Shown: one piece after another, positions 12,346 through 24,730 of the stretch
Numbering within the stretch: position 1 is the first letter of the stretch
Layout: each line of letters begins with the position of its first letter
Assembly (NCBI RefSeq): GCF_016086655.4
Contig: NC_052140.2
Location: 4,154,001 to 4,218,000 of the forward strand
Reading direction: 5' to 3'
From: Lepeophtheirus salmonis
Lineage: Eukaryota; Arthropoda; Copepoda; Siphonostomatoida; Caligidae
Length of the DNA stretch: 64,000 nt
Made by a program: the position numbers and the translations under genes
Notes under the pieces: model-generated
Told to the model about the DNA's origin: nothing
Database searches by the model: none
Seen by the model: the letters and a program-made list of their open reading frames with translations, nothing else

Positions 12346-13155
12346 GTGCTTCCCAATAATTCCATTTTTACCTATTATTAAATAAATAAAGATATATTTT
12401 CTCTTGTTGTTGACAGATGTACTAAATACTTTCATAAACTTATTTCCTACTTTTGAAATAAATGAATGTTTATAAACAAAAAACCAACTTTTGTTTCTGT
12501 TCTACTAAAGTTTTTTTTATCTAATACTTTTTCTTGTAAAGAAATGGTGCTTTTATTTGCATATATATTAGGGTGGATTAGAAAATCAGAGTTTGAGAAA
12601 TAGATAATTGAGGTGTATTGGGAAATTTGTTAATTACAAATTTTTGATTATTTCGGTAGTGATTTTGAATCAATTGAATTAAATGTCGTTAGAGAAATAG
12701 AATAGGTGTACTCTTTTTTTGAGAGGAATACATTAGAAAGAAGAGTGATGAAACTAAATATTGACAAAGTCTGGAAAAGGGACCTTAAAGGTCAAGAAAG
12801 GTAGTAATAAAAAAAAGTCATTACCTTGTAAAAAAAAAACAATTCGACCAAAAATTAACCAAATTCTATATGAAAAAGACCTTCCATGATTTTTAGGTTA
12901 AAAATTGAAAGAACCGAATGTTATTGTCAAAAAATAAATCTTGTTTCATAGTCTGTAGAATAAAATGTCACTTAGAAAATATTAATATAATATTCACCTC
13001 CCCTCCACTGCAAAATTCTACCACAGGTCTTGTTTATAATACTCTGTTCTATTTTCTATTGCTCATGAGCTCCGGCACTTTATATTTAAATGTTATTTCC
13101 TCATATCCTTAAAGAATAAGGATATTTACAGATTAGGGGTCAAAACTTGGATAGT
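12346..13155. other. AT-rich intergenic sequence
   Basis: No gene recognised. TTAGGGTGGATTAG at about 12568 resembles the family C terminal sequence, but no partner arm was found nearby. Confidence 0.4.
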
Positions 13156-13159
13156 ATTA

Positions 13160-13560
13160 AATTAACATCGTAAATGGATGGCTTTGGCATTCCTCTATGT
13201 GACCTTGATCCTACTCCGACCTCAACCCCCTGGAATTGGCTGCTCATTTGTCTTGGAGAAAAATGCCTTCCGCGCCTCTCATTCAAATTTTGATTCGCTC
13301 CGAGCTACCATCATGGTAGCATGGTATGCCATGGACACGACCTTCCTTGTCAAGAGCTGCCAATCTGTTACCCGGTGTGTTGCTTGTGAAGGAATACATA
13401 TTCAATTCAAAATATAGTTAATATATTATTTAAGCATATTTTAAATCGGCTTTGAGTTGCCTTTTCCTGGTTCTATAAAAATCAAGCTTTTTTGTAAATT
13501 ATTCATGCTACTACAAGTTTTGAGTCCTCCCTCTGTACTTTGCAAAGTAAATAACCCTCT
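13160..13560 (+). pseudogene. Tc1/mariner transposase C-terminal remnant (type I copy 1)
   Basis: The reading frame at 13178-13417 encodes VLEKNAFRASHSNFDSLRAT, then IMVAWYAMD, then FLVKSCQSV. This is the typical C-terminal end of Tc1/mariner transposases, downstream of the third catalytic acidic residue. The catalytic core is absent. The piece is followed by a noncoding 3' block (about 13440-13560, ending AGTTTTGAGTCCTCCCTCTG) that also ends the copies at 28.8 and 50.0 kb and so probably includes the element's terminal repeat. It is a dead fragment. Confidence 0.75.
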
Positions 13561-14160
13561 TCAGATTGCAGCTTTAAAAAATCAAAAAAAAACTTATTTT
13601 TTACAATTAAAGTTGCATGTTCCAAAAAATAATCATCTTTTGGATGTGCATATAGGTATGTATTGGGGAACTGTTGAAATGGACTCCCTTGAGCTCATAT
13701 TTAATCCAAATTATTTCCATACAAAAAAATACCCCTTTTTCAAAATACGAACAATATGATCAAAGCCCCTCAAAAGGAACCACTCTAATATATGTGCATA
13801 TAATATGTGTGCTGTAACAAATAGTTGCATATAAGACTCACATATTGCTCAGAAAAAAGAAGTAGAATAAATTAGTTTGAACGTATAATTTTGTAGAGGG
13901 CAGAATATCAATTACGTATTTACATAAACATACTGATCACCATATCATTATATAAAAGATTAAAAAATAAATGTAACAACCACATAAAAATATACATAAA
14001 TTTATTAAACATGAACTTGCAACTTTATATAAAAATAATTATTGTAATGAGCTTTAAATATATAACATATTAACTACCCAGGGAATACTCTATACTAAAT
14101 ACAGTCTTTTTTTTTTCCTTTTTTCAAATGTAGTTGGTCAAAATTAAGCAATTGTTTAGA
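13561..14160. other. AT-rich intergenic sequence
   Basis: No exon or repeat recognised. Confidence 0.45.
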
Positions 14161-14166
14161 GTATAC

Positions 14167-14640
14167 AGTGTGTGGAAGCTAATTTTTCGGATCAAGAAAA
14201 ATAAAACTTTTTGCTTCAAAAACTCAAAATTTCATTAACTGATTGAAAAATAAATATTTACAAAAATTGCTGGCAAATCATAGAGGTTCCATCTTTTTTC
14301 GATATGGCCTCCATTAGAAGCAATGAAAACCTCATTAAAGGTCCTCAGAGTAGTTGGACCTGACTTTAGAGATTGTGGAATTTAAGTGATCCAACTTTTG
14401 GTGTGGGGTTACATTTGTGATTCCCTCGATAAAAGGGATCAAGGGGATTCAAGTCGGTGGATGACAAATGTTAAACGTCCTTGAGCAAAAAATCATCAAA
14501 GTTTTGGGTGCATAACTCCACTTATTGGAACTCTGGACGTCCATTTGGCAACGTTTTTAGCATGCATAATTGAAAAATAGACTTTTTGAATCAATAATTT
14601 TAGGTTTTGAAAATAGGTTATCTACATTTAAAAAAAAAAA
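14167..14640 (-). pseudogene. Tc1/mariner transposase C-terminal remnant (minus strand)
   Basis: On the minus strand near 14430-14460 the frame reads STDLNPLDPF, corresponding to the SPDLNPLD motif that carries the third catalytic acidic residue in many Tc1/mariner enzymes. Further along, in another frame, comes ASNGGHIEKRWNLYDLP (about 14280-14330), the usual C-terminus, followed by an AT-rich tail to about 14167. Stops and frameshifts separate the two parts, so it cannot be functional. Confidence 0.7.
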
Positions 14641-14689
14641 GAAGATAAAAGCTAGTGATACCTCTGACACAGATAATTTATTGGGAAAT

Positions 14690-15310
14690 TATAAGGAGTG
14701 ATGCTAATAGGGAGCCTTTTGGGGACGTTAATGTTTTGGAAGAGAACAGGTAAGTCGTCATGACGTTTCATTAGATCAGCTACAATAAGTTATGATGAGG
14801 GGGAGAGGGAGGTGGAAATAAAGAATGTCAATCCCCCATTCTACTCTAAATCCATCAAGAACTTATTAAACATTTTAACTCCCCTAAAAATTATGATATG
14901 AGCGCACGCAAAACTTCAATTCGGTTTCTTATATATTAATGTATGTAATAGAAAAAGGAAGTTCATTCCTCAGGAATTAAATAATGGTTACAACAGCTTA
15001 TGAAAAGAAAATTCATTTTTACTTTTGCAAACTATTAAATAACGTGCGAGTTAAAAAAATGCACCCTATTTTCATCAATAGTTATAAGAGTAAGTCCTTG
15101 TTGGACTCTGAGTATAATTGAGGATCGACATCCGAGCAATTTTGGTCCTTGTTCTTGCTATACACGGAATGAGATTTGTGTTTATTTCCTTCCTTTCAGG
15201 GCTGTTTGCTGCTGATGTGGTAAAGCATGATAACAGTTAATCTGTCTGGCTCCAAAAAATTTTTGGAGATATTCTGGATGTCCACAATAACTTTTCATTT
15301 CTTTTATTTT
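14690..15310. repeat. Repeat family A, head-to-head pair
   Basis: A minus copy (about 14730-15045: GTCGTCATGACGTTTCATTA, ATTCTACTCTAAATCC, TTCATTCCTCAGGAATTAAA) is joined to a plus copy (about 15060-15300: GTAAGTCCTTGTTGGACTCT, GAGGATCGACATCCGAG, GCTGTTTGCTGCTGAT). The junction contains TGCACCCTATTTTCATCAAT. A near-identical junction occurs in the pair at 34005-34530, so the pair behaves as one foldback element. Confidence 0.7.
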
Positions 15311-15885
15311 TAAATAACAGCAGATCATATTTTGTACAAATCTAAGAATTGTTATGAGCTGAAAAAGATATTTAAATTAAGACAATCGTGTAATAAATTT
15401 TTGGGTAAATCAATGGACTATCAAAAAAGATCAAGGATTAGGTAATCCTCGTAAATTCATGTACGTAGAGAATTAACATTGATGTAAATGATTTCATAGT
15501 AAACCCACAGTACAGCTGTTTTCAGGAGAGATACCGTTGTTGATGATGACTTTTAAACAAAATTGACAATCTATTTAAATATATGTATATTTATGAAACT
15601 TCTTATTAGATGGTTGTTGGAAGCTCTCAAACATTATTGAGGATAGGGAAACAATGACCGAATCAATTTTTACCCAAACAAAGACAGATACAAGAATACT
15701 TTTATATAACAAGGTTATCTGAAACTCTGAAATGTTCTGTTAGGGTGTACCAAACATATAAAGCATAAAACATACTCAACTTGTATGTAAAAATAAAATA
15801 AACCGAAAATGAACGTGCTCATCCAAACACTTAGAAAAGAATGTTTAGCAGCTAGCATTACATTTTACTACATTAACTACAAACA
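15311..15885. other. AT-rich intergenic sequence
   Basis: Nothing recognised. Confidence 0.45.
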
Positions 15886-15889
15886 GTCG

Positions 15890-16140
15890 TAACAGAAATG
15901 AAATAAACACAAATCCAACTCCATATATATTCAGGACATATAGGCTGTAATTACTACGATGTTGATTTCATTTCTACTCCGAGTTCATCAAGGACTTACC
16001 ACTTACAACTCCTCATTGTCACTATCCATTTTTTATAAGCACCCCCAATAGTTATTAAACTATACTTAGATGTTCTGTATTAACGAATTAAATAATAATT
16101 ATTTCAGCTTTGGAAGATAAATAAACCTATTCAGATTGCC
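15890..16140 (-). repeat. Repeat family A (inverted)
   Basis: Reverse-complement landmarks: GAAATAAACACAAATCC, GATGTTGATTTCATTTCTAC, CTCCGAGTTCATCAAGGACT, CAACTCCTCATTGTCACT, ATTTCAGCTTTGGAAGATAA. Confidence 0.65.
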
Positions 16141-18425
16141 AACTTTAAAAAAATAACGAATAATTTAGAAGAAAGAAAAGTTCAGAAATTAAATATAAAT
16201 AAGTCATTTCGATTTCATCTCATCAATAAATCCTAATCAAATACATTGGATATGAAATATATTTAAATTTGAGTTAACCTTTCTGCCTCTAAAATATTTA
16301 TTACTTATTACAATTAGTCAAATAATCAACTTAAGTATATGTAACTTTCAAAAAATTTAATGCAATCATACATTGCTAAATTATTCATCATCCTATGAAA
16401 AATGTAAAGTTGAACGGAAAAAATTAATCAAAATTAAACTTTTTTTGACAGCAAATCTTTTGAAGTTGTAATAAAAGGCTTATACTTAAGTTTTAGCTAT
16501 AACATTAAGCAAGTGAAAAAATCATATTTGCTATGTAAATGATCCTTCAATTTACTGGATTTCTGTTTGATTAGGCACATGTTGCAGTAGCTGTAATCAA
16601 GATAGCTTAATAATTATTTGATTTTTGTGATTGTTTCAATTAATTTTTATAACCTTAAATTATTATCTATATAGTTATTACATTTCAAAATATGGCTCTG
16701 AATAAAAATGATGCTCAAAAAACGTGATATTTTTTACAAAAGGCTTTAGTAGCCAAGCTTACTGCGCTTTTAAATTTTAAACAGTCATTTTTGTATTTTA
16801 TAGTTTAAATAACAATAATAAATGTGAGTTTTAGCAGGCGGTCAAAAATGCTGTTACATTGTGTAATTGGTTTCATTACTATTAAAGTAGTCAAACAGAT
16901 AATCATTGAACTTAGATTTTATAAATTCTAAGAATAAATATTTGTCTTTGTTTGATACCTTTACTAGAACTCAATGCTCAAAACTTGAACTTCATATTCA
17001 ATTAGGTAAACTTGATAGTTATAACTAGACTTCAACACTAGAAACGAATTTTTAAAGGGTTTTTTTACTCATCAAAAATATATTATTTGTAATTTAAAAA
17101 TTTATGTGCGAATAAAAAATTAATTTTGTCTATCTTTCTTTAGTTACAGGTATGTTTCCTATGGTAGTGGGGGACGACTATGTCAGAAGAAATAATTCTT
17201 TGAATCTTGTTTCTACATAGTTACTTTTTTTTTTCATTTATAAGACCTTATCCTTGTTGTTTGTCAAAAGTGAAAGTTATTTAGGGAAAATAGGAAAAAA
17301 ATATTTATAGGGTGACGTTTTGATATTTTCCGCAATTTTTTTTTTAAATTTCATATCAAGAGAGTATTTAATCAAAATATGGGAACTTTTTTTTAATAAG
17401 GTGTATACTAGTTATTTACAGGAAAACAAATTATAAATTTTAAGCTAGTTCTACCTAGGTGTATGGAAATTCTGCAGATGTGAATTTACAGCCTCATACC
17501 ACAGTTTTGAGAAAAGATACTGATTTAAAATTTTTACACGAGTTAAGTGATCGTATTTCAATTTTTTGCCGCATTGACTTTTTGTCTCTAGATTAATGTC
17601 AACAAAAATGACAAGCTGTTTACAGAAACGATTCAAAATGGACTCTTTGCACAAAAATCACAGAGCAGATTGAGGCAGGAGATAAGCTCAAGGACATTGT
17701 TGAGACTGTTTACCAGGTTAGGGACATGTGGGGAAGGGGTATACGAATTTCAGAGACATAAATGATTTATGATTAACTAACGCATGTTTATTGTCCATTG
17801 AAAGATTATTTAACAGTCAATTTGGGGCCAAATTTTCTCTTCCTCTAAATTGGATGTTGTCATAAACTGCCTCCCTCACATATATGATCAGGTAATCATA
17901 ATCCTGAATGCTACAGAGGACGCATATGTAGAAATTGGAGTTTATTTTTTAAATAAAAAATGAATTAATGAGTTAATCATCGATGTTCTACGGCTCACAA
18001 TCTCAATTTGTCTTTGCAAAATTGCGTGTAGTAAATCAATAATTATATTCTTTAACTATCTCCTAAATACTTTTCCATATTGAGAATAAATAAAGCAAAC
18101 TGCACAGTATTTAATGAATTGTAATGCTTCATCAATCAAATAACATCCTTTTCAACTACGAAATATCGAACACCCAAATGGGAAATTCCCAACGATCACT
18201 CGGTATATAATACTTGAAACAATATTATATTTAGTTATAAACATATATATAAGAAGGGTAATAGTTTTTTTTTCTTTTTGAAGGACGGTAACAAATTATT
18301 AACTATTATACAACAAATAATAAATAAAAACACAGTATTATTTATTTAGCAATGACTTATGCTTTTCCGAAAAAAATATACAAACATATGTGCTCCGTTA
18401 ACTCAAAAGAAAGCTAGAGCTATTT
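16141..18425. other. AT-rich intergenic sequence
   Basis: About 2.3 kb with no recognisable exon, RNA gene or repeat. A 67-residue minus ORF at 17451-17654 has no features to support it. Confidence 0.5.
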
Positions 18426-18429
18426 TTCT

Positions 18430-18775
18430 GAAAATTAAAACTAGATTACATTTGTATTCTTTGACAAATTATCATCCATTTCTATCAACAATTTAGATTT
18501 ATTAACCCTTTCGCTGAGCAACAAATTATATTTGAAGGAACTTATCGGGGCTATAATAAGTCTCAGTAATCAAATAAAGGTTCAAAGCTTTAGGTAACAT
18601 TCTTGAGTACCATTTATCATCCCAAAAATTTGAATATGAAGCCTTTTATTGACTTAAATATGTCTGTTAACCATTGGGGTGGATGTATATATGAAGTAAA
18701 AAAAAATTAATTGAATTTTATCCTTTTTTTGATTTGTGATCAAGATTGTTTTTAGGTTGACGCAACACATATTAC
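18430..18775 (+). repeat. Repeat family B, copy 4
   Basis: Well-preserved copy with CATTTGTATTCTTTGACAAA, ATCAAATAAAGGTTCAAAGC, CATCCCAAAAATTTGAATAT, ACTTAAATATGTCTGTTAAC and the terminal TTTTAGGTTGACGCAACACA. Confidence 0.7.
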
Positions 18776-18929
18776 ATAAATGTATATTGTGTTTATCAAA
18801 ATATGACTAATTAATAATACTAACTACAATAATTAGTACAATAGGTAGTAGTTGTACTTCAAAAAAGAATTGGAACAAAAATCAAGTAATTGCAAAATGA
18901 CTCTTGGTCAATACTTAGAGATTCTTATA

Positions 18930-19330
18930 GGTACGTAAATCGTGTATATTTTTAAGGGGTCTTATTTTTTGGAATTGGTAATCTGAAGGTAATCTTTTCC
19001 TCAATAATTGTTATTATGATTTAGTTTCTGAGCAGTGAAATTCCTTTCCTATTACATTCAATTATACTCAAAACCTTATTAAGCATTCCTTTGTGCTCAT
19101 AAAAGACGGCAATTAACCTTGAAGATTTGTTGTTGCAGAGTTATAATTGTGTGTCCTTGTTGGACTTAGAGTAGAATTGAGGATCGAGAATGCAGTAATT
19201 CTTGTCAAAGTCCTTGGTTATTTCCTTTTCCTTTTTTGCCACATCTGATTGTAGCTGCTCTTCTACAAACGATTCTTCAGAATGTCAGGGTTACGTATGT
19301 TCATTTTCAATTTCTTTTTTTTAGTATACA
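18930..19330 (+). repeat. Repeat family A, long copy
   Basis: Starts at AAATCGTGTATATTTTTAAG and TTTTTTGGAATTGGTAATCT, which also start the 30.6-kb copy. It runs through CATTCAATTATACTCAAAAC, AACCTTGAAGATTTGTTG, GTCCTTGTTGGACTTAGAG and GAGGATCGAGAATGCAG to AATGTCAGGGTTACG. Confidence 0.7.
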
Positions 19331-19910
19331 CAAAGTACAAACAATTTTAATTATTAGATATCACTAAGCCTTGTGGTTCTTTTTCACATAATTATAATCT
19401 CCTTCACCCCGCCCAGTACCATATAGACTTAATGACTATTTTCTTCCCTCTAGAACCACGTGGTGTCTATGTTATTTAATAAAATACGGGCCCTTTGCCT
19501 TTTTTTTATTTTTAAAATTTACATTTTCTTTAAAAGACAAAGTTTTCTTATGGCCTATAAGAAAATTATTTCATATTACTATGATTCAATTCCAACATCT
19601 CTGTTTATCATTTACATAAAGTAGTACGTATGTATTACCACTGTGCACATATCGTTCAAACATAGAATCTCTTATTTTTCCTGTTAAACGACATGAATGT
19701 ACTTATTGTCTTACATAAATATATAAAAAAGAGGCTGATGATATGAGTTCCACTTGTAATTTTGTACATGTGTCTTCAGAAATATTTTCTTTTTTTTTAG
19801 GCACTAAAACAATATTATTCATCATTTATTTTTATTTTTTTTGAAGGGGGGATAGTCTTTTCTTTTCCAAAACTGTCAAATACAAAAATACTCAAGATTC
19901 AATGTTTGGA
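19331..19910. other. AT-rich intergenic sequence
   Basis: No feature recognised. Confidence 0.45.
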
Positions 19911-19913
19911 CAT

Positions 19914-20801
19914 ATTAGGATGGTTGATGTTCCAACTTTTTTCGAATTTTGATTCTGAGAAGTGCGAACAAGTTGTCATGGGGTAAAAAAATAACCTGCG
20001 AAAAAATTCAATGACAATGACCAATGACTTTTGGAAAAAAAAATTTAAATAAATAATATTTTATATTCTGCATAAAATAACTTTCGTAGATAGTTTTTGA
20101 AGCAAAAACGTCAATAAATTTATAAAAAATATATGGATAATTGTTTAATTTAAGTGTACAAAAATAAAGGCTACACCCTATACGTACTTCATCAAAATGT
20201 AATTACGTCAGTTGCTCTGTAGGGGTAATTTAGAGAAGAAATTTAATTTACAATTTACTAGAAAATAAAGAGTCGAACTTTTATTTAACCCTCCCTTAAT
20301 AAAGTGGGATAATATTTAACCTGATATTTGGAAAAATGCTTCTTATTCCCTTAAATCTTCATTTTATCGCAAATACTTTTCAGTATGCTCCTGAAGCGTT
20401 ATATCAAATAATATAAAATTATTTATTTTGTCTAGATAATGCAATGTTATGCATTTATTTGTATATTTAGCCTTTTTTTAATCAAGGTTTGTGAATTTTA
20501 TTTTTATTTTTGATTAAAAGTTGTATTTAAATATGTGTATAATCGTTCATCTGTGTTTATTATGTAATTAAATACGTTTTATTTTGGGGGTTTATTTTTA
20601 CCACTAACTGCGTTATATAAAAGATGTTCACGAATGGAGGATTCATCTCTAGTGACTAAATTAAGAATGGCCCCCTTTCTTTGACAATTTCATTAAGATG
20701 TGAGACCTAAAGATGAGATCAAGTAACGAAGAAATTTGACAACTTTTCTTACTTGTTGTAATCAAAATTCAAAAATTATGGAATTACAGTGCCACCCTAA
20801 T
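19914..20801. repeat. Foldback element, family C (long copy)
   Basis: The left end TTAGGATGG, then CCAACTTTTTTCGAATTTTG and ATTCTGAGAAG, is inverted relative to the right end TTGTAATCAAAATTCAAAAA...CCACCCTAA. Internal arm landmarks (AAGATGTGAGACC, AAGATGAGATCAAG) match those of the copy at 47030-47406. The roughly 890-bp interior has no coding frame. This is a non-autonomous DNA transposon with long inverted arms, probably decayed or with an insertion. Confidence 0.55.
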
Positions 20802-20939
20802 TTACATGCAATGTAATCATTTATTTTCCCTCCCCTCTCTTTCTCTTTTTATCCAAAATTGCAAGAGGATTTATAAAGACAATCAAGTGGGGAATCTTTT
20901 ATATATCGACCAAAAAAAATTATGCTGACTTTTATTTCA

Positions 20940-21140
20940 AATTAGATAAGTTACTTATTAGTTAATGTTGCTATTACGGATGAATACTCTTACTGAAACA
21001 AAATTTGATAGGTTATCAAAATAAACAAGTACATTGGCTGGAGTTACTCCATGTCGATCCTCAATTCTACTCTGATTCCAATGAGGACTTACAAATTACG
21101 TCTCTTACGTATTGCTATATATTCTTTATGGTTGTGCCTC
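20940..21140 (-). repeat. Repeat family A (inverted, short)
   Basis: Contains CCATGTCGATCCTCAATTCT, ACTCTGATTCCAATGAGGAC and TTACAAATTACGTCTCTTAC, the reverse complement of the family A core. Confidence 0.65.
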
Positions 21141-21349
21141 AGCTTTAGATCAGAATAAGAGGAAAAAAGAAAATAGTGAGGAAATAAAGAAGGAAAACTG
21201 TTAATAAGAAGTCATAGAGACTGGATTATAAGTCTATTTCAAAATGACTCATTGATTAGTGACACATTCATATTCATGAACTCAGTTGAGGTTTTAAGAA
21301 ATATAAAAGGCTTTATCGATAGAAAGAAAAGAATGTTTCAACAATACAA

Positions 21350-21590
21350 GAGTACTAAAGTTAAAGTTCAAACCTATAATATAACAACATAAAAGGTCCA
21401 AGGTTCTAAACTATATTTCAAATTATTAGGTGTCTTATCTCATCTCACAAATTTGAATAATAAGCCTATAATTGACTTATATATGTCCATGAAATATTGG
21501 CCTGCATGTATTTGTAAAATAATTTTTTTCGTTTTTTCTTTACTTCTGTTTAAGATTGTTTTATGTTAACACACCACAGATGTATTTATA
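21350..21590 (+). repeat. Repeat family B, copy 5
   Basis: TTATTAGGTGTCTTATCTCA, CACAAATTTGAATAATAAGC, TATATGTCCATGAAATATTG and TTTTATGTTAACACACCACA occur in the family order. Confidence 0.7.
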
Positions 21591-21895
21591 AATATACCTA
21601 CGTACGGTTTAAAATAGATTTGAAAGAAAAATAAAAAACAAATGTCAAAAGATTAATATTCCATTCAAATATGAAACAAAAATACGTTTTCAAATATAAG
21701 CTTGAAGTTCCGTTACCCATTTTGTGTAGATAAACTATTCAAGGATTTAAAAGATTGATGAGTATGCATAAAGGATAAAAAAAGGTTGATTTACAAAAAG
21801 GGAAAGGCTAAAAACTTTCGAAATATAAATTATGTTTAGCTTTCTATAACTTCAAGTATTAAGGATTATGGTTAGAGTTGTAGAAAATATGATAT
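21591..21895. other. AT-rich intergenic sequence
   Basis: No feature recognised. Confidence 0.4.
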
Positions 21896-21899
21896 GCCC

Positions 21900-22290
21900 G
21901 TATGTGAAAAAAGAAAAAAATAATGTGATTACCAAGACGATTATAAGACTGTCTGAGAGGAAAACGGCTTTGCTGTCATGATGTTTTATTTGATCAGCTT
22001 CAATCAACCAAGAAAGAAAGGAAATACACCCAAATCCCACTCTGTATATAGCAAGGACATATAAGCTAGAATTAATCTGATGTCGTTCCTCAATTCTACT
22101 CTGAATCAAGCAAAAACTTACACTTATAAATCTCTTGTAAACCATCATTGTAACTCTACATTTTTCATGAGCACATGAACTAGTTATTATATTATACTTA
22201 AACTAAAGCCTTCTCAAGTCTTAAATAATATTTATAACAGCTTTGGAAAATAAGAGAGCCTGTTGAGATTGCCATATAAAAAAAAGCTGT
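21900..22290 (-). repeat. Repeat family A (inverted)
   Basis: GCTGTCATGATGTTTTATTT, GATCAGCTTCAATC, CAAATCCCACTCTGTATATA, GATGTCGTTCCTCAATTCTA, CTTACACTTATAAATCTCTT, CATTTTTCATGAGCACATGA. The 98-residue minus ORF at 21852-22148 lies inside this repeat and is not a gene. Confidence 0.7.
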
Positions 22291-22309
22291 TTTTGCATTC
22301 TAGGACATA

Positions 22310-22420
22310 TTTTATACACCTCTGAATATAGAAAAGGATTATCAAGCTTCCAGCAAAGACTTATACTTACAACTTTTCATTAATCTCCATAATTCGTGAG
22401 CTATTACCCCTGTCTAATAA
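22310..22420 (-). repeat. Repeat family A fragment (inverted)
   Basis: CAGCAAAGACTTATACTTAC, AACTTTTCATTAATCTCC and ATAATTCGTGAGC match the middle of the inverted family A copy immediately upstream. Confidence 0.5.
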
Positions 22421-23600
22421 AATTTATACATTGACCATTCTTTCATTGTGACAAATAGTTTTGGTAAATTTATTTACAATTTGCAGTCCCTCCAAAGGGT
22501 GAACAAGTATCATCACAATTTTGAGAAAAATCATTCCAGCTTTCTTTTGTGTTGACGGGCAACATATGCATTTACATACATAGATTAGCAATACTAATTT
22601 TGCACAAGTGAAATAAGAGTTTTTATATTTTGGCATAATAAGGTCAAAATGTAATGGGCAACTTCTAATTATGATGTACTCACGTTTATTACTCGATGAA
22701 TAATGTGCTAATTTTTTGGTTTGTGATCAAATAAATTTAACTCACATTTTGACCTCATTTCGATAAAAAAAAAGAAGTAAAGTATACATACTGTTGCAAG
22801 AATTATTCAATATCTCCTACATATGGTAAAAGTAATGCACTAAAATAAACTAACAAAACGAGTCTGAAAAGAAAAATCATTGGATCGTTGTTTTTTTCAA
22901 AAAAAACTAGTCACAAAATAACTCTGCTTAAATTACTAATTTAAAATTTAACGGAAAGCGTATTCACATTCATTTATATATTTAAAAATCATTACCTTTA
23001 GAAATTATAATTTGATTATACATATATTTATATAGGTAAGAGAGTATTTACATAATTAGGAAGGTTTTACGTATCTGATTAAGGGGATTTAATGTAGTAC
23101 ATAATTAATTATCTTCAATTTGATAGATGTATTTATTTTTTACTTGATATTTTTTTATAATATAAATGTATTTTTTCACAAGATACACGAGAATAAGTTA
23201 TAATCAATTTGATTATATAAAATATAGATGACCAATTATTATTTATTCATTTCATGATATGAATACGAGTAATAATATATTTTAGTAATTACAGTCAAAC
23301 CTTTCCGGGAAGAGTGGTTGCTTAGTATTATTGACCTCTTAAACCAGTTTTAGTATTTTTAAACCATTCAGAAGTTAAAAACATTATATAAAGAAATACT
23401 TTAAAAGCTAAAATTGACGTTGTAATTCATTTTCAGATAGAGAGGGGATGAATTCCGGAAATGTGGGGAAAATATTAATTTATGTCAATGAATACGTATT
23501 TTATTTATTAATCCGTTAACAGATACTCTATTTAATAACCAACACGATTTTATTTACTATGGATATTTTCTAAACTAATCATCTGATTTCAATAAAAAAC
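22421..23600. other. AT-rich intergenic sequence
   Basis: No exon or known repeat recognised. Composition is very AT-rich with long T and A runs. Confidence 0.5.
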
Positions 23601-23608
23601 AATGTCAA

Positions 23609-23827
23609 ATGAAAAATGAATTAATCAATTTGTTCCCATTTGGCGTCAGTAATGTTCTCTACTTGACCTTAGAACCGGAAAAAGGTCTTGATAAACGTCT
23701 CCTTGGACCGATTCTAGAGTTATTCCTGGATCCTAAACATCAGCTCTTACTTTGTGTAGTAAGAAGATCTGTTTGCATATCGTTGAACAGCACCCAAACG
23801 CAAAAAAAGTCAATGGCCCAAGTGTGA
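23609..23827 (+). other. Unrecognised 72-codon ORF with protein-like composition
   Basis: The frame reads NLFPFGVSNVLYLTLEPEKG, then LDKRLLGPILELFLDP, in a patch of higher GC than its surroundings. I do not recognise the family. It has no visible splice signals tying it to other exons, and it lies 370 bp upstream of a mariner remnant, so it could be transposon-derived or a lone exon. No function is proposed. Confidence 0.2.
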
Positions 23828-24189
23828 TTGGAGACCAAAACTAGGTCAACAAAGTTAAAAGAAAGTAGAAAGTAAGTGTCGCAGAATAAAAAGATTTCAC
23901 TGATTCCCAATATATCGAGATGAGCATAAGGTCATGCAGTGCTTTTTGTATTTAGGTTGCTGTTGCTTTTTTAGTGTTCCTTTACTTGGTCAGATGGAGT
24001 TGCACTGATTACATATATGTAAGCAAGTAAAAAGTCGTCCATTGAAATGTAAACATTTACTAATTAAATAATTAATCAAGGTTGAGTGATTGAAATTAAT
24101 TAATATTTCGATATATTAAAGAATAAAAAAATGACCTACAAAACAAAACCAATCCGAACTCATTAGCTGACGGACAAGTTTTAGAAAAT

Positions 24190-24730
24190 AACACTTGAAC
24201 GCGATCGCCGAATTTCCATTCGTGCACTCAAAGCAGTTGGGTGTCTCCAGGACCACCGTCTACGGCGTCAGCAAGCCCAAAACTTTGGAGAAGAAGAAGG
24301 GCTCTGTCAAAAAGGCCAAACTAGACTCAGAGGAGTTAAAAAAACCCAGCCCAATCCAATCCTATCAAGTTCATTAGGGCTCATGCAAGAGATCTCAGGG
24401 TTTCACCTCAGACTGTCTAGAGGGCTATAAAAAAAGTGGATGGAAAGAACCTTGATACCAGTAATGAAAGAAATCCATCTTTTGCGTTGCAAGACTCTTT
24501 TGAATAAGTCTTTTCTGTTCTTCTAAACTTAGTTTCGACACTTTTGACCCCCCCCTATAGCCCTAATGACTATACCTTCTGGGTGCATTTCGAGAACAAT
24601 ACTTGCAGTCTCGGTAATTCAAACATGAAAGCCCTCAAAGCCACTGTCAGCCAGCACTGGGACGACTAAGGGAATGCACTTAGGTCGGGTACATTAATGA
24701 TTAAGATAGCTAAGACGGATATTATAGTGT
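24190..24730 (+). pseudogene. Internally deleted Tc1/mariner-type element
   Basis: 24195-24450 encodes a transposase N-terminus: SKQLGVSRTTVYGVSKPKTL and, after a frame change, AHARDLRVSPQTVWRAIKKV, two helix-turn-helix-like segments as expected for the paired DNA-binding domain. By about 24550 the frame has jumped to the C-terminal region, with YSPNDYTFWVHFENNTC then MKALKATVSQHWDD (24550-24668). The whole catalytic core between them is missing, so this is a deletion derivative that cannot make transposase. There is no ATG at the start of the open frame. Confidence 0.75.
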
